The translations under genes were made by a program, and so were the position numbers. A stretch of DNA of 64,000 nucleotides from Rhynchopus sp. YZ270_cl-10 (taxonomy: Eukaryota; Euglenozoa; Diplonemea; Diplonemida; Diplonemidae): positions 868,001-932,000 of the forward strand of contig OZ037865.1 of the NCBI GenBank assembly GCA_964035575.1, read 5' to 3'. Shown in pieces: positions 53,752-63,735 of the stretch (positions are counted from its first letter, which is position 1; the number at the start of each line of letters is the position of its first letter). Below the pieces are notes generated by a model that was given only the letters and a program-made list of their open reading frames with translations, made no database searches and was not told the origin of the DNA.

Positions 53752-53930
53752 CTTTACAATCCCGCCGGCTTACTTTACAGTCCCGCCGGGTTACTTTACA
53801 GTCCCGCCGGCTACTTTACAGTCCCGCCGGCTTTTTTTACAGTCCCGCCGGGTTACTTTACAGTCCCGCCGGGTCACTTTACAGTCCCGCCGGGTCACTT
53901 TACAGTCCCGCCGGGTCACTTTACAAACCA
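53752..53930. repeat. 21-bp minisatellite CTTTACAGTCCCGCCGGGTC, about 8 copies
   Basis: Eight near-perfect units, some one or two bases shorter. One minus-strand phase reads CKVTRRD repeats; there is no sign of a gene. Confidence 0.8.
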
Positions 53931-54054
53931 GATTTTTTTGCTGGGAATGAGTGCCGGGATGAAAAGTGTCCCGGCGGGATGAAAAAGGCATTTCCCCGCG
54001 TTTTTCTGCAAAAAAAGATCAAAAGAACTCAATTTGCCTTTGCGAAAAAAAAAT

Positions 54055-54275
54055 TTATGTCCCTGAGGGCCGGTTTATGGCCCGCCCTCTGGCCCACAGT
54101 TTCTACAGTTTTTTGGCCCCGAGGGCCAGTTTTTGGCCCCCAGGACCCTCGGGGCCATAAACCGGACCCTCAGGGCCATAAACTGGACCCTCAGGGCCAT
54201 AAACTAGACCCTCAGGGCCATAAACTGGACCTTCGGGGCCATAAACTAGCAAAATTTTTTTTTTGGCAAAGACAA
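54055..54275. repeat. GC-rich module with 21-bp repeat, copy 2
   Basis: Second copy of the module at 49725-49920 in the same orientation, with one additional 21-bp unit. It joins directly to a minus-orientation R1 copy. Confidence 0.8.
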
Positions 54276-55568
54276 TTTTCAGCTGAAAAAAAAATTTTTT
54301 TTTGGGCTCAGACTGTCCCAAAAATGCAAAAAAACGCAAAATTTTGATGTTTTGAGCATCACATATTTATTCCCCGGCTATTTTGTGCATAAAATACCCC
54401 ACCCTGTACAGTTTGTATGGGCCAGCACCTTAGCAAAAAATCAAAAAATCTCAAAAAAAAAATTTTTTTTTTCGGGAAAATTTCGACCCCTGACCTGGGT
54501 TTTTGGGCACCAAAAAATGCGAAAAAACGCAAAAATCGGGTGTTTTGACCATCTGTGGGTACACAAAACACACTTCTGTGTATAAGCCTACAACAATACA
54601 GTGGTTATACAGTGGTTGCCATCGGCCCATCGGGCGGGTCCATAAACCGTCCCTCACGGACATAAAGTACCATATGCCCGCCCTCGGGCCGGTTTATGGC
54701 CCTCGGGCACCCAAAAACCGGCCCTCGGGGCGGGTCATAAAGTACTATTTTTTTTTTTTTGAATTTTTTTTTTTTCGACAACTACTTTCTGGGGTACTGT
54801 CAGTACGTAAGGTATGACCAAAATAGCCGTATTTTGGCTGAAAATTCGACTTGAAAATTTTTTTCATAATTTGCCCAATCTGAGGTTTTCATTGGATTCA
54901 TCGGGCAATTTTATGAGGTACCACGCCTGATTTTGGGCAAAAAAAAAATTTTTTTTTTGGCCAAAAATCGCCTTGTATTACCACTGTATTGGTGTAGGCT
55001 TGTACACAGAAGTGTGTTTTGTGTAACCACAGATGGTCAAAACACCCGATTTTTGCGTTTTTTTGCATTTTTTGGTGCCCAAAAACCCAGGTCAGGGTCG
55101 AAATTTTCCCAAAAAAAAAAATTTTTTTTTCGATTTTTTTTCGATTTTTCGACAAGTCGCTGGCCCATACAAAATGTACAGGGTACACAAAATGACCGGG
55201 AAATAAATTCTAGATGCTCAAAACATCAAAATTCTTGCTTTATTTGCATGCCCGGTGCCCGCGGGTCCCAAAAAAAAATTTTTTTTTTGGGTGAAAAAAT
55301 TTTGTGATGTCGAAAAAAAAAAAAATTTTTTTTTTCGACAAGACACAGTCGACAGTCGACAAAGACACACTGTGTCTTCGACAAAAGACACAGTGTGTCT
55401 TTGTGTCTTTGTGTCTTTCGACAGTGTCTAGACACAAAGACACACTGTCGACTTAGAGCCTTGCTGGGCGAAGCTTCTACACCCTGAAAAAAAAACCGGT
55501 TTTTGGTCGGATCCAGCAGGGGGGGGGGGGAGACTGGGGGGGGGTTACTGCTAGGTCGGTGGGTGGCC

Positions 55569-55981
55569 GGAACAGCAACCTTTAAAAACTAGAAAACACA
55601 AGTGTTTTCTAGAATTTTCAGCTGAAAAAAAAATTTTTTTTTGGGCTCAGACTGTCCCAAAAATGCAAAAAAACGCAAAATTTTGATGTTTTGAGCATCA
55701 CATATTTATTCCCCGGCTATTTTGTGCATAAAATACCCCACCCTGTACAGTTTGTATGGGCCAGCACCTTAGCAAAAAATCAAAAAATCTCAAAAAAAAA
55801 AATTTTTTTTTCGGGAAAATTTCGACCCCTGACCTGGGTTTTTGGGCACCAAAAAATGCGAAAAAACGCAAAAATCGGGTGTTTTGACCATCTGTGGGTA
55901 CACAAAACACACTTCTGTGTATAAGCCTACAACAATTCTAGAAAACACTTGTGTTTTCTAGTTTTTAAAGGTTGCTGTTCC
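55569..55981. mobile_element. 413 bp element with 48-bp perfect inverted arms around R1 (element F)
   Basis: Arms 55569-55616 and 55934-55981 are exact inverted copies (GGAACAGCAACCTTTAAAAA onward) and each contains its own hairpin (CTAGAAAACACAAGTGTTTT). Imperfect inverted similarity continues outward for about 60 bases (CAGCAGGGGGG with AGACTG words). The inside is an R1 copy almost identical to 54277-54597. On the right the sequence ends AGAGCCTTG, like elements A, B and C. Confidence 0.7.
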
Positions 55982-56046
55982 GGCCACTCCCTCAGTCTCT
56001 AACCCCCCCTTCAGTCTCCCCCTCCCCCCTGCTGGAGTTAGAGCCT

Positions 56047-56730
56047 TGCTCGGTGTTAAGGTCTTTAAGGTTGCTGATCACCTCCCACCCACCCACCCAC
56101 CCACCCCCCCTCTCAGGCACCCTCCCCCCCCCCCCCCCCCCCCAAGGTGGGGTTCGGGCATTTTTTTTCAGGTCTCTAAACCTCGAAAGAGGTCAAAAAA
56201 GTGGATTCTTGGGAAGATAGGAGGTTTTTAGGAGACTTTCTCTGAAGCAAAGACCTCCAAACCCTGACAGACCCTGAAACCAGGGTGTCGCGAGTACCCC
56301 TTTTTTACACGTGTTTCTTAAGGCTTCTACAGGGTTCTACAGGCAAAACAGCCGTTTTGGCCAAAAACCCGGTTTTTCAGGCGGGTAACCGGGTTTGCGG
56401 CTTCGGAAACGTGCCAGAGCGGTGTGAGAAACATGCATGGGGGTTTGTAACCACTCGTTGCGTTGGTTGCGTTGCCTTCGTTGCGTACACATAGCTACGT
56501 ACACATCGGTTACGTTGTGTTGCATGCGTTGCGTTCGTTGTGTAGGGATCGTTACGTACAGAGCACAACGTACGGAGCGGTTGCGTTGCGTTGGTTGTGT
56601 TTGGTTGGTTACGTTCGTTGCGTTGCGTTGCATGCGTTGCGTTGGTTGCATACGGATCGTAACGTATAGAGCGGATCCGTTTCGTTGTGTTCGGTTGCGT
56701 TTATCAACCACACCAGCCAGGAGTGTTAAG
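56047..56730 (+). repeat. R2-S2 composite repeat, copy 2 (left-truncated)
   Basis: Same order and orientation as 52423-53497: R2 part at 56245-56430, S2 satellite part at 56453-56700, ending GAGTGTTAAGG at 56730. The left CCTTAACACTC is missing. A third copy begins at 56753 and breaks off after about 75 bases. Confidence 0.6.
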
Positions 56731-56829
56731 GATTGCCAAAAAAAACTAAATTCCTTAACACTCGGTGTTAAGGTCTTTAAGGTTGCTTCACCACCCCACC
56801 CACCCACCCTAAGGCACCCCCCCCCCCAG

Positions 56830-57030
56830 GGGCATGGCTCGGAGCGTGGCTGCCACGTGTGGCGGTGAGGTCGAGGTGTGGCAGGGGCGTGGCGGTCGTG
56901 TGGCAGCCACGCTTGCCACGCTTTCTCCTAGTCAACGTGGCGGTACCCCTGCCACACCGTGGCGGTCGTGGCGGCCACGACCGCCACGGTGTGGCAGGTG
57001 TGGCTGCCACACCTGCCACGTCTGCCACAT
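56830..57030. repeat. GTGGCAG/CTGCCAC word cluster
   Basis: About 200 bases built from GTGGCGGTCGTGG, GTGGCAG and CTGCCACAC words in both orientations, with several overlapping palindromes. It resembles the word-bearing ends of elements A to E, so it is probably the end of another such element; no partner end found. Confidence 0.5.
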
Positions 57031-57335
57031 GTGGGTGGGCACATTCTGTGCTAACTGAACTCTCAAAAATTTTTTTGTAAGGAGCCTATTTTGACGATTT
57101 GAGCTCATTAAAAGCAAAATCGGGCACTTTTGAGCATGTGTGGTTGTCTAAAACGCGGTTTTGAGGTACCTCCCTTCTCTGGTACCCCCATTGCCCCAAA
57201 AGTAGTGGTCAATTTTTTTTTCCCCCCCGCAAAGGAAAATAACAAAATTTACACTTCAGAAGCACCCAAATTGCACTTTTGGCCCACAGAAATCCAAAGA
57301 ACGTCCCCCCTCCACCTCCACCTCCTCCACCACCC
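57031..57335. other. spacer before the 36-bp array
   Basis: Non-repetitive A/T-rich sequence with no motif. It may contain the left end of the hAT transposon, which I could not recognise. Confidence 0.3.
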
Positions 57336-58160
57336 CCCGTAACCGATGTTTTATTGTTCAAAATGAAGTCCGTCGTAACCGATGTTTTATTGTTCAAAAT
57401 GAAGTCCGTCGTAACCGATGTTTTATTGTTCAAAATGAAGTCCGTCGTAACCGAGGTTTTATTGTTCAAAATGAAGTCCGTCGTAACCGATGTTTTATTG
57501 TTCAAAATGAAGTCCGTCGTAACCGATGTTTTATTGTTCAAAATGAAGTCCGTCGTAACCGAGGTTTTATTGTTCAAAATGAAGTCCGTCGTAACCGATG
57601 TTTTATTGTTCAAAATGAAGTCCGTCGTAACCGAGGTTTTATTGTTCAAGAATTCTATGCGTTATTTTTTCTTTGAAAAATGAAGTCCGTCGTAACCGAG
57701 GCCTTATTTTTCAAGAATGAAGTCCATTCTATGCGTTATTTTTTCTTTGAAAAATGAAGTCCGTCGTAACCGATGTTTTATTGTTCAAAATGAAGTCCGT
57801 CGTAACCGAGGTTTTATTGTTCAAAATGAAGTCCGTCGTAACCGATGTTTTATTGTTCAAAATGAAGTCCGTCGTAACCGAGGTTTTATTGTTCAAAATG
57901 AAGTCCGTCGTAACCGATGTTTTATTGTTCAAGAATTCTATGCGTTATTTTTTCTTTGAAAAATGAAGTCCGTCGTAACCGAGGCCTTATTTTTCAAGAA
58001 TGAAGTCCATTCTATGCGTTATTTTTTCTTTGAAAAATGAAGTCCGTCGTAACCAAGGTTTTATTTTTGAAGAATGAAGTCCATTCTACGCGTTATTTTT
58101 TCTTTGAAAAATGAAGTCCGTCGTAACCGAGGCCTTATTTTTCAAGAATGAAGTTCGTTG
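57336..58160. repeat. 36-bp array ATGAAGTCCGTCGTAACCGA, about 18 units
   Basis: Units of 36 bases (ATGAAGTCCGTCGTAACCGA with TGTTTTATTGTTCAAA). The first nine are nearly perfect and alternate between GATG and GAGG; later ones are spaced by TTCTATGCGTTATTTTTTC. As 36 is a multiple of three, the unit reads MKSVVTDVLLFK in tandem. The last, altered copy (MKSFVTH) is the apparent start of the hAT transposase at 58222. Confidence 0.85.
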
Positions 58161-58221
58161 TATTCGCTACTCCTCTTTGAAAAGCTGTAGTATTCTATAT
58201 TTTTCATTTACTTCTTCAGAA

Positions 58222-61200
58222 ATGAAGTCCTTCGTAACCCACACCATCACAACAGACAGTGCTACCAACGCGACAAGAGATTCTAGTCGCGCGACAAAGT
58301 GCCACTTGTCGCGCTGTCGCGCCCAAAAAAAAAATTTTTTTTCGACATCACAAAAATTTTCACCAAAAAAAAAAAAAAATTTTTTTTTTGGGTGTGGGCG
58401 ATTTTGGAAAAAAAAATCCAAAAAAAAAAATCCAGAAAAAACCATCGCAGACGGTACAGTAGCGACGTAAGCAAAAGCCATCATTTTTTGACCAAAATTT
58501 TGCTAAGTACCCGGAAAAAACGCGATTTTTCCTAACAAAAAAAAAAAAAAAAGTGTCTCAAAATGGAAAAAAAAATTTTTCGATTTTTGCGACAACTCAT
58601 TTTGTCGCGCTGTCGCGGGTGGTTTGTCGCGTGTCGCGCGCGACTTGTCGCGTTGGTAGCACTGCAACAGACAATATGTACGCACATAACATGTCTTTCG
58701 ACAGGTCAAAACGGAATCTGATGAGGTTCCCGGTTGGCAGTGTGGTCAAGCACACGTGGCTTCCGAAGGATTCCTTGGAAGAGCAGGTGTGGGAGGGGAA
58801 GGTGACAAGCTACAACGAAAGCTTGCAGACCTTGACGGTGTCGTATGACGCAAGCTACGATGTAGACTCACCTGAGGAGGAGAGGCGTGAGCTGGAAGGA
58901 CAAATCCCCTTGCTACCGTCCGTTGGGATGACGAAGGGTCTTGTGGTCGCGAAGAAGAAGCCACCACCAAGCTCTCGTGCACCAGCAAGCCAGGCGAGTC
59001 ACGCGAGTCACGCGAGTCAGGCGAGCCAGGCGACAACCTCAGAAACTCACATTCCCATGGAACTGGATGAACGCGACCACTTCAACCAGAACTACTTGAA
59101 CGAGGATGAGGAGGATGACGAGGATTTTGTCGATGGCGACATCAATGGCGACGAAGACTCTTCAATCGCCGTTCCTGCATCGCGGAGCACGCCTGTGGGC
59201 ACGCGGGTGCGTTGGACTGGGCGGCGTTCACCGAAGGCACATCTTGTCACGTTAGAAGGGGTGATTCAGAAGAAGCCGCGAGAGCACGGAGGAAACCGCG
59301 CCGACATTCTGGTTGATAATAAGTATAATACTAAGTATGTTGTTTGCGATGTCAAGCTTGCCGACTGCGTGGAGCTGCGGAGTTGTGTGACTGCGTCCAA
59401 TGTGGGGGATGGTGCACGCAAGCGCAAGGCTGAGGATGAAGAACACACGGGACAGTTGCACCGCGGGAAGAAGCCAAGAGTGACACACAACGCGCTTGTG
59501 CTAGCTCGCGCGAAACAGATCAGTGCTTCTCAACACAAAAAAAAGAACCAAGATGTTCCTTTGGACCCAAGGATCCTCTTGAGGGCAGAATCCCTTTATA
59601 TCCTTTGGTGCGCTGTTTATAGCAGCTTCACGTTGGCCCTGGGATTGGCAGTCTGCGTGCCGTCGGGTGAGACGCCGGTTCTGCCTGCGGTCTACACCAT
59701 GGCTCTAAGTCGGTAGAATCGACCAGATGGGCGGTTTTACCGTACGGGGGGGTCGACCTGCCGAAAAACTTGGCCAAAATCACATTTTTAAAAAATCAAT
59801 TTTGGTTTTTTTTTTTCCTAGGGAAATTTTCCGTGTACTTAGCGAAATTTTCAAAAAATAGGTGGTTCTTACCATGGCTCTAAGTCGGTAGAATCGACCA
59901 GATGGGCGGTTTTACCGTACGGGGGGGTCGACCTGCCGAAAAACTTGGCCAAAATCACATTTTTAAAAAATCAATTTTGGTTTTTTTTTTTCCTAGGGAA
60001 ATTTTCCGTGGCTGGGCGCCAAAGGGCTACGGGCGGCTCCGCTTCGCTACGCTTTCGCCCTGCGCCCTTTGGCGCCCAGCCACGAAAAATTTTCCCACGG
60101 AAAAAGCAACGCGCTACGTACTTAAATCAGCAGTATAACTTGGTAACGCCAACAAGGGGAAGGGCACCGCTGTCTGGTCCACTTGGTCTCTTCAACATGA
60201 TGAGACTATGTACCAAAACCCGCACCTTGTGTGACTCTAGCTCACCCCTTTGGAGGTAGCAGTTCGCTACTTAACTGACGGCTTCCTAGATGGATCTTCG
60301 CAGTGACTAGCATGCACCTGTCATTAGTTTCGCCATGACCCCCCATCAAGAGTAGTGTCCTCTGCCTATTACCTGATGTCTTAGGGTACGCAAACTTAAG
60401 CGCTTTTCAGTGCACAGGCAATGTACTGTCCCGCAAACCCGGCACAGGGTATGACCAAATGGACCGTATTTTGGCTAAAATTTTGACTTGAACATTTTGT
60501 TCACAATTTGCCCAATCTGAGGTTTTCATGGGATTCTTTGCTCCATTTTATGACGTACCACACCCGATTTTGGGAAACCACTGTATTGATGTAGGCTTGT
60601 ACCCAGGTGTATTTTTTCTAGCTACCTCAGTACACAAGGTATGACCAAAATAGCCGTATTTTGGTTGAAAATTTGAGTTGAAAATTTTATTCATAATTTG
60701 CCCAATCTGAGGTTTTCATTGGATTCTTTGGGCCATTTTATGAGGTACCACGGCAAATTTTGGGCGAAAAAAAAAATTTTTTTTTCGTCAAAAATCGCCT
60801 TGTATAACCACTGTATTGGTGTAGGCTTGTACACAAAAGTGTGTTTTATGTAACCACAGATGGTCAAAACACCCGATTTTTGCGTTTTTTTGCAGTTTTT
60901 GGTGCCCAAAAACCCAGGTAAGGGGTCGAAATTTTCCCGAAAAAAAAAATTTTTTTTTTGAGATTTTTCGATTTTTTGCTAAGGTGCTGGCCCATACAAA
61001 CTGTACAGGGTGGGTATTTTATACACAAAATAGCCGTGGAATAAATTCTAGATGCTCAAAACATCAAAATTCTGGCTTTATTTGCATTTTTGGTGCAGAC
61101 ATGTGCAAAAAAAAAATTTTTTTTTCTGTGGGAAAAATTTTGTGATGTCGAAAAAAAAAATTTTTTTTTTGACGGTAGACGGTAGGTGGTCGACCGACGG

Positions 61201-63735
61201 TAGGTCGACTTGTCGACTGTTTTGACGGTAGGGTCGACAAAGTCGACTCCAGAGTCGACAGCTACCGACTTAGAGCCATGTCTACACCGATGATATGTTC
61301 GCCATCTCGGGACCAGAGACGTTCGACCCGGAAACGCAGTCTGCGTGCACGACGTACAGGGCTCTGTGCAGACTTTGTACCGCGAGTAGGAACTTTGCGG
61401 ACGGGATCTACCACAGCCAGAAGATGTCGCAACTCAGGAAGAGCCTGAAGCGGCATTTTCAAAAGCACAAAGACGACGCCCTTCGTGTTTCGAATTCGCC
61501 ATTGCAAGACTCTTCTCCTTCTGCAGCAGTTAATCCGGACAACGTCAGTCAGCAGCCTGTTTTTGGTTTTGGGTGTACGTCTTTTGCACAGCTTGTGGCG
61601 TTCAACGTGGCAGAGTACGGTTTGAGCTTCAGTCTCTTTGAGTCAGGGTCACCTTTCCGCAAACTCCTACAGTTCGGACATCTACTTGAAGGCGCGAACA
61701 TGTTTCCGAAAACTGTTGCGAGGGAGGTGGATGAGTTTGCAACAGTGACGCGTAGCGAGATGTTTGCTTTTCTTCGCGGGAAAGACGTGTTCCTCATGTT
61801 GGACGCTGCCACCGTTGTTCGCAGGTCTTTCCTTGGATTTGCAGTGTCAGATGGGAAACGCACGTTCTACTTCCGCACTGTGCAGGTGAAGGAGTCACTG
61901 ACCATTGAAGCTCTGACAAGTCACGTCACCGCTGTGATTGATGACCTGAAAGAGAACAATGTGCTAGTTTTCAGTGTGATTGCGGACAACGCCAGCAACA
62001 TGCAAGGTGCACTCACCGAGGTAACCGACATGTACACTGGGTTTGGTGTTGAACTTGTGACAGATGACGGCAGCAGCAGCTTCTCTATTCCCGGGGAGGA
62101 GGGGGAAGAAGCAGGTTCGCAACAACAGGAGTCCACACAGCAGTCGCAAAGTGATGCAACGAACGGCAGCAGCACTGACGCCACGACACCGCTTACATTA
62201 CTGCGCGCACCACTCCATTTGTATTTTCCAGTTTTAGGGGAGGTATCCTCGCGTACGAGTTGTTTGACTCCAAAGTGATTCCCCGGCCTCTCAAGCAAGC
62301 AGGAGACCAACGTCAGGGGAGGTGTAATGAGATACCCTGGGCCGTGCCCACCTTTTGTGTTCTGTTCATTTTGTTTGAGTGGTGCGCCCACCTTGCTTTT
62401 TGTTCATTGTGTACTAACCTATCGCAATAAAAAGACCACTAAAGGCCAAAGAGGAAAAAAAAAAAAAAAACTGACGATGACAACGCGATGGACGAGCTGC
62501 TCTCCGAGGTTACGGAACGCCTCACCAAGTCTGGTATCTTGGCTTTCCGGTGTTCCGCGCACAGCTTGCAGCTCCTGCTGAAAGACTTTGTGCACTCAGA
62601 CTGCATGAAGGAGTGGAAAAATGATGTGCGGGATGTCATCGACAAGTACAGCAAGAAGAAGGCCTTTGTTGATTTTTTGGACAACAGCCAGGCAATTTGC
62701 GACATTGCAGACCAGGACAGGAAACGCGTTCGACCCATGACGGAGGTGCGATGGAACAGTCTCCTTGACAGTTCAAAGAGCATCCTCGCTGTGAGAGAGT
62801 ACATGGCTGAGAAGGACAAGAACAACGAGGCATTCTGGGAAAAGACTGCATTCTTTGTTGAGATTGCAGGACCCATCGGTGTCCTCACAGACCAGATGCA
62901 ACGCGACGGCTCTCACTTCTCCGATTTTGTTCTCGGCATCCAGGCTCTTGGCAGCGTACTTGGTGAGTCTACAACCACATACAAGAACACACAATTCGCT
63001 GCTGCTGCGGAAGAGTTGGAGAAGCTGTACGATGTGCGACTGAAGAAGAACTTCTGTGGTGACGGGTACGAGCTGTTCTGCTACTTCGACCCTTCAACGA
63101 ACCATGCCGTGCGAAAAGCGGAGGATAAAGTGCGTGTCAGGAAAATTGCGTCACGGTACCTGTGTCCGTTTGCAAGGTCGAGGCAGCTTGTTTACCCAGA
63201 CGCCACGGACAACGAGGTTGCGCAGGAGGTGGAGAGACAGCTAAAGATGTACGAGAACAGGGGTTTCATACAGAACCAGGACTACATGGAGTACTGGATT
63301 GGATCCACGAGAAACGCGATATCAGAGGGAGACGCGTGCGACAACCTCACGATACTGAGCAGGTTTGCCGTGTCTCTGTCGAAGAGCTCCCACTCCGAAG
63401 CAGCGGTTGAGAGACACTTTAAAAAGTTGTCTCTACACCTCAACAAAAGACGCGGGTCGCTCAGCTCTGCGAGGGCGGACAACTTGCTTATGATTTCCAT
63501 AAACCATAAGCAGTTGCACGAAAAAGAATGCCCCGCTTACTCCAGGCAAAAAATGAAGAGAGAAGAAGAACATCTTCGCCGGACACTCACGTACTCAGCT
63601 TCTCCACAATATGGTAATCTACCTGAGACGGCTCCTGAGTCTGATGGAACGGAGGGGCTTCTGTATCAACTTTCGCAGATGAGCATGCAACAGTCACAGC
63701 AGATGAACACAGACAACCTTAACGACATTGACTAA
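58222..63735 (+). CDS. hAT-family transposase, frame interrupted by three insertions
   Basis: Segments 58222-58256, 58672-59697, 61288-62180 and 62477-63735 total 3,213 bases: 1,070 codons with no internal stop once the three flanked insertions and one copy of each target repeat are left out. The N-terminal third has two Tudor/Agenet-like blocks (PVGSVVKHTWLPKDSLEEQV, VGTRVRWTGRRSPKAHLV) around an acidic stretch. A BED-type finger follows (CRLCTASRNF, KRHFQKH). The RNase-H-like core shows MLDAATVV, VIADNASNM and FRCSAHSLQLLLKD. The C-terminus has the hAT dimerisation block HSEAAVERHFKKLSLHLNKR. The element is cut-and-paste. Terminal repeats of the hAT itself are not identified; as it stands the gene cannot make a full protein. 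Confidence 0.85.
58257..58664. mobile_element. 408 bp MITE with GTCGCG words inside the hAT gene (element D)
   Basis: Ends CAGTGCTACCAACGCGACAA on both sides (inverted), flanked by the 7-bp repeat CAACAGA (58250-58256, 58665-58671). CAGTG ends suggest a hAT MITE. Words GTCGCGCGAC and TTGTCGCGC fill both ends. The interior is the core shared with element B, in reverse orientation. Confidence 0.85.
59698..61280. mobile_element. 1.58 kb inverted-repeat element inside the hAT gene (element E)
   Basis: Ends CATGGCTCTAAGTCGGTAG and its inverted copy. The 7-bp repeat TCTACAC flanks it (59691-59697, 61281-61287). The left 137 bases are directly repeated at 59873. The interior has a 21-bp perfect inverted repeat (60007-60027, 60064-60084, starting CGTGGCTGGGCGCCAAAG) and one R1 copy (60440-61165). 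Near the right end GTCGAC and GACGGTAG words are repeated. No transposase. Confidence 0.85.
62181..62469 (+). mobile_element. 289 bp SINE-like poly(A) insertion in the hAT gene
   Basis: Ends in AATAAA, 24 bases later, then about 15 A, and is flanked by a 7-bp direct repeat ACTGACG (62174-62180, 62470-62476). These are the marks of an RNA-copied insertion made by LINE machinery. The body begins CCACGACACCGC and contains two similar blocks (AGGGGAGGTATCC, AGGGGAGGTGTAA). No polymerase III box is obvious, so it may be a short processed mRNA copy and not a SINE. Confidence 0.75.

Larger units (their letters stand above)
50598..55463. mobile_element. 4.87 kb inverted-repeat composite (element C)
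   Basis: Left end CAAGGCTCTAAGTCGACAG and right end, read on the other strand, begin the same way. A 7-bp direct repeat CTGGGCG flanks it (50591-50597, 55464-55470). Words next to the left end are GTCGGCCGACT; next to the right end GTCGAC and AGACACAGTGTGTC. Inside lie other repeats: R1 copies, element B, an R2-S2 unit, a GC module and a 21-bp array. Either one large element that collected insertions or chance pairing of the ends of two related elements; the matching flank repeat favours the first. Confidence 0.5.

Noticed and set aside
57279-57683. 36-bp array as a CRISPR array
   Set aside because: Units are contiguous with no unique spacers and lie in a eukaryotic transposon.
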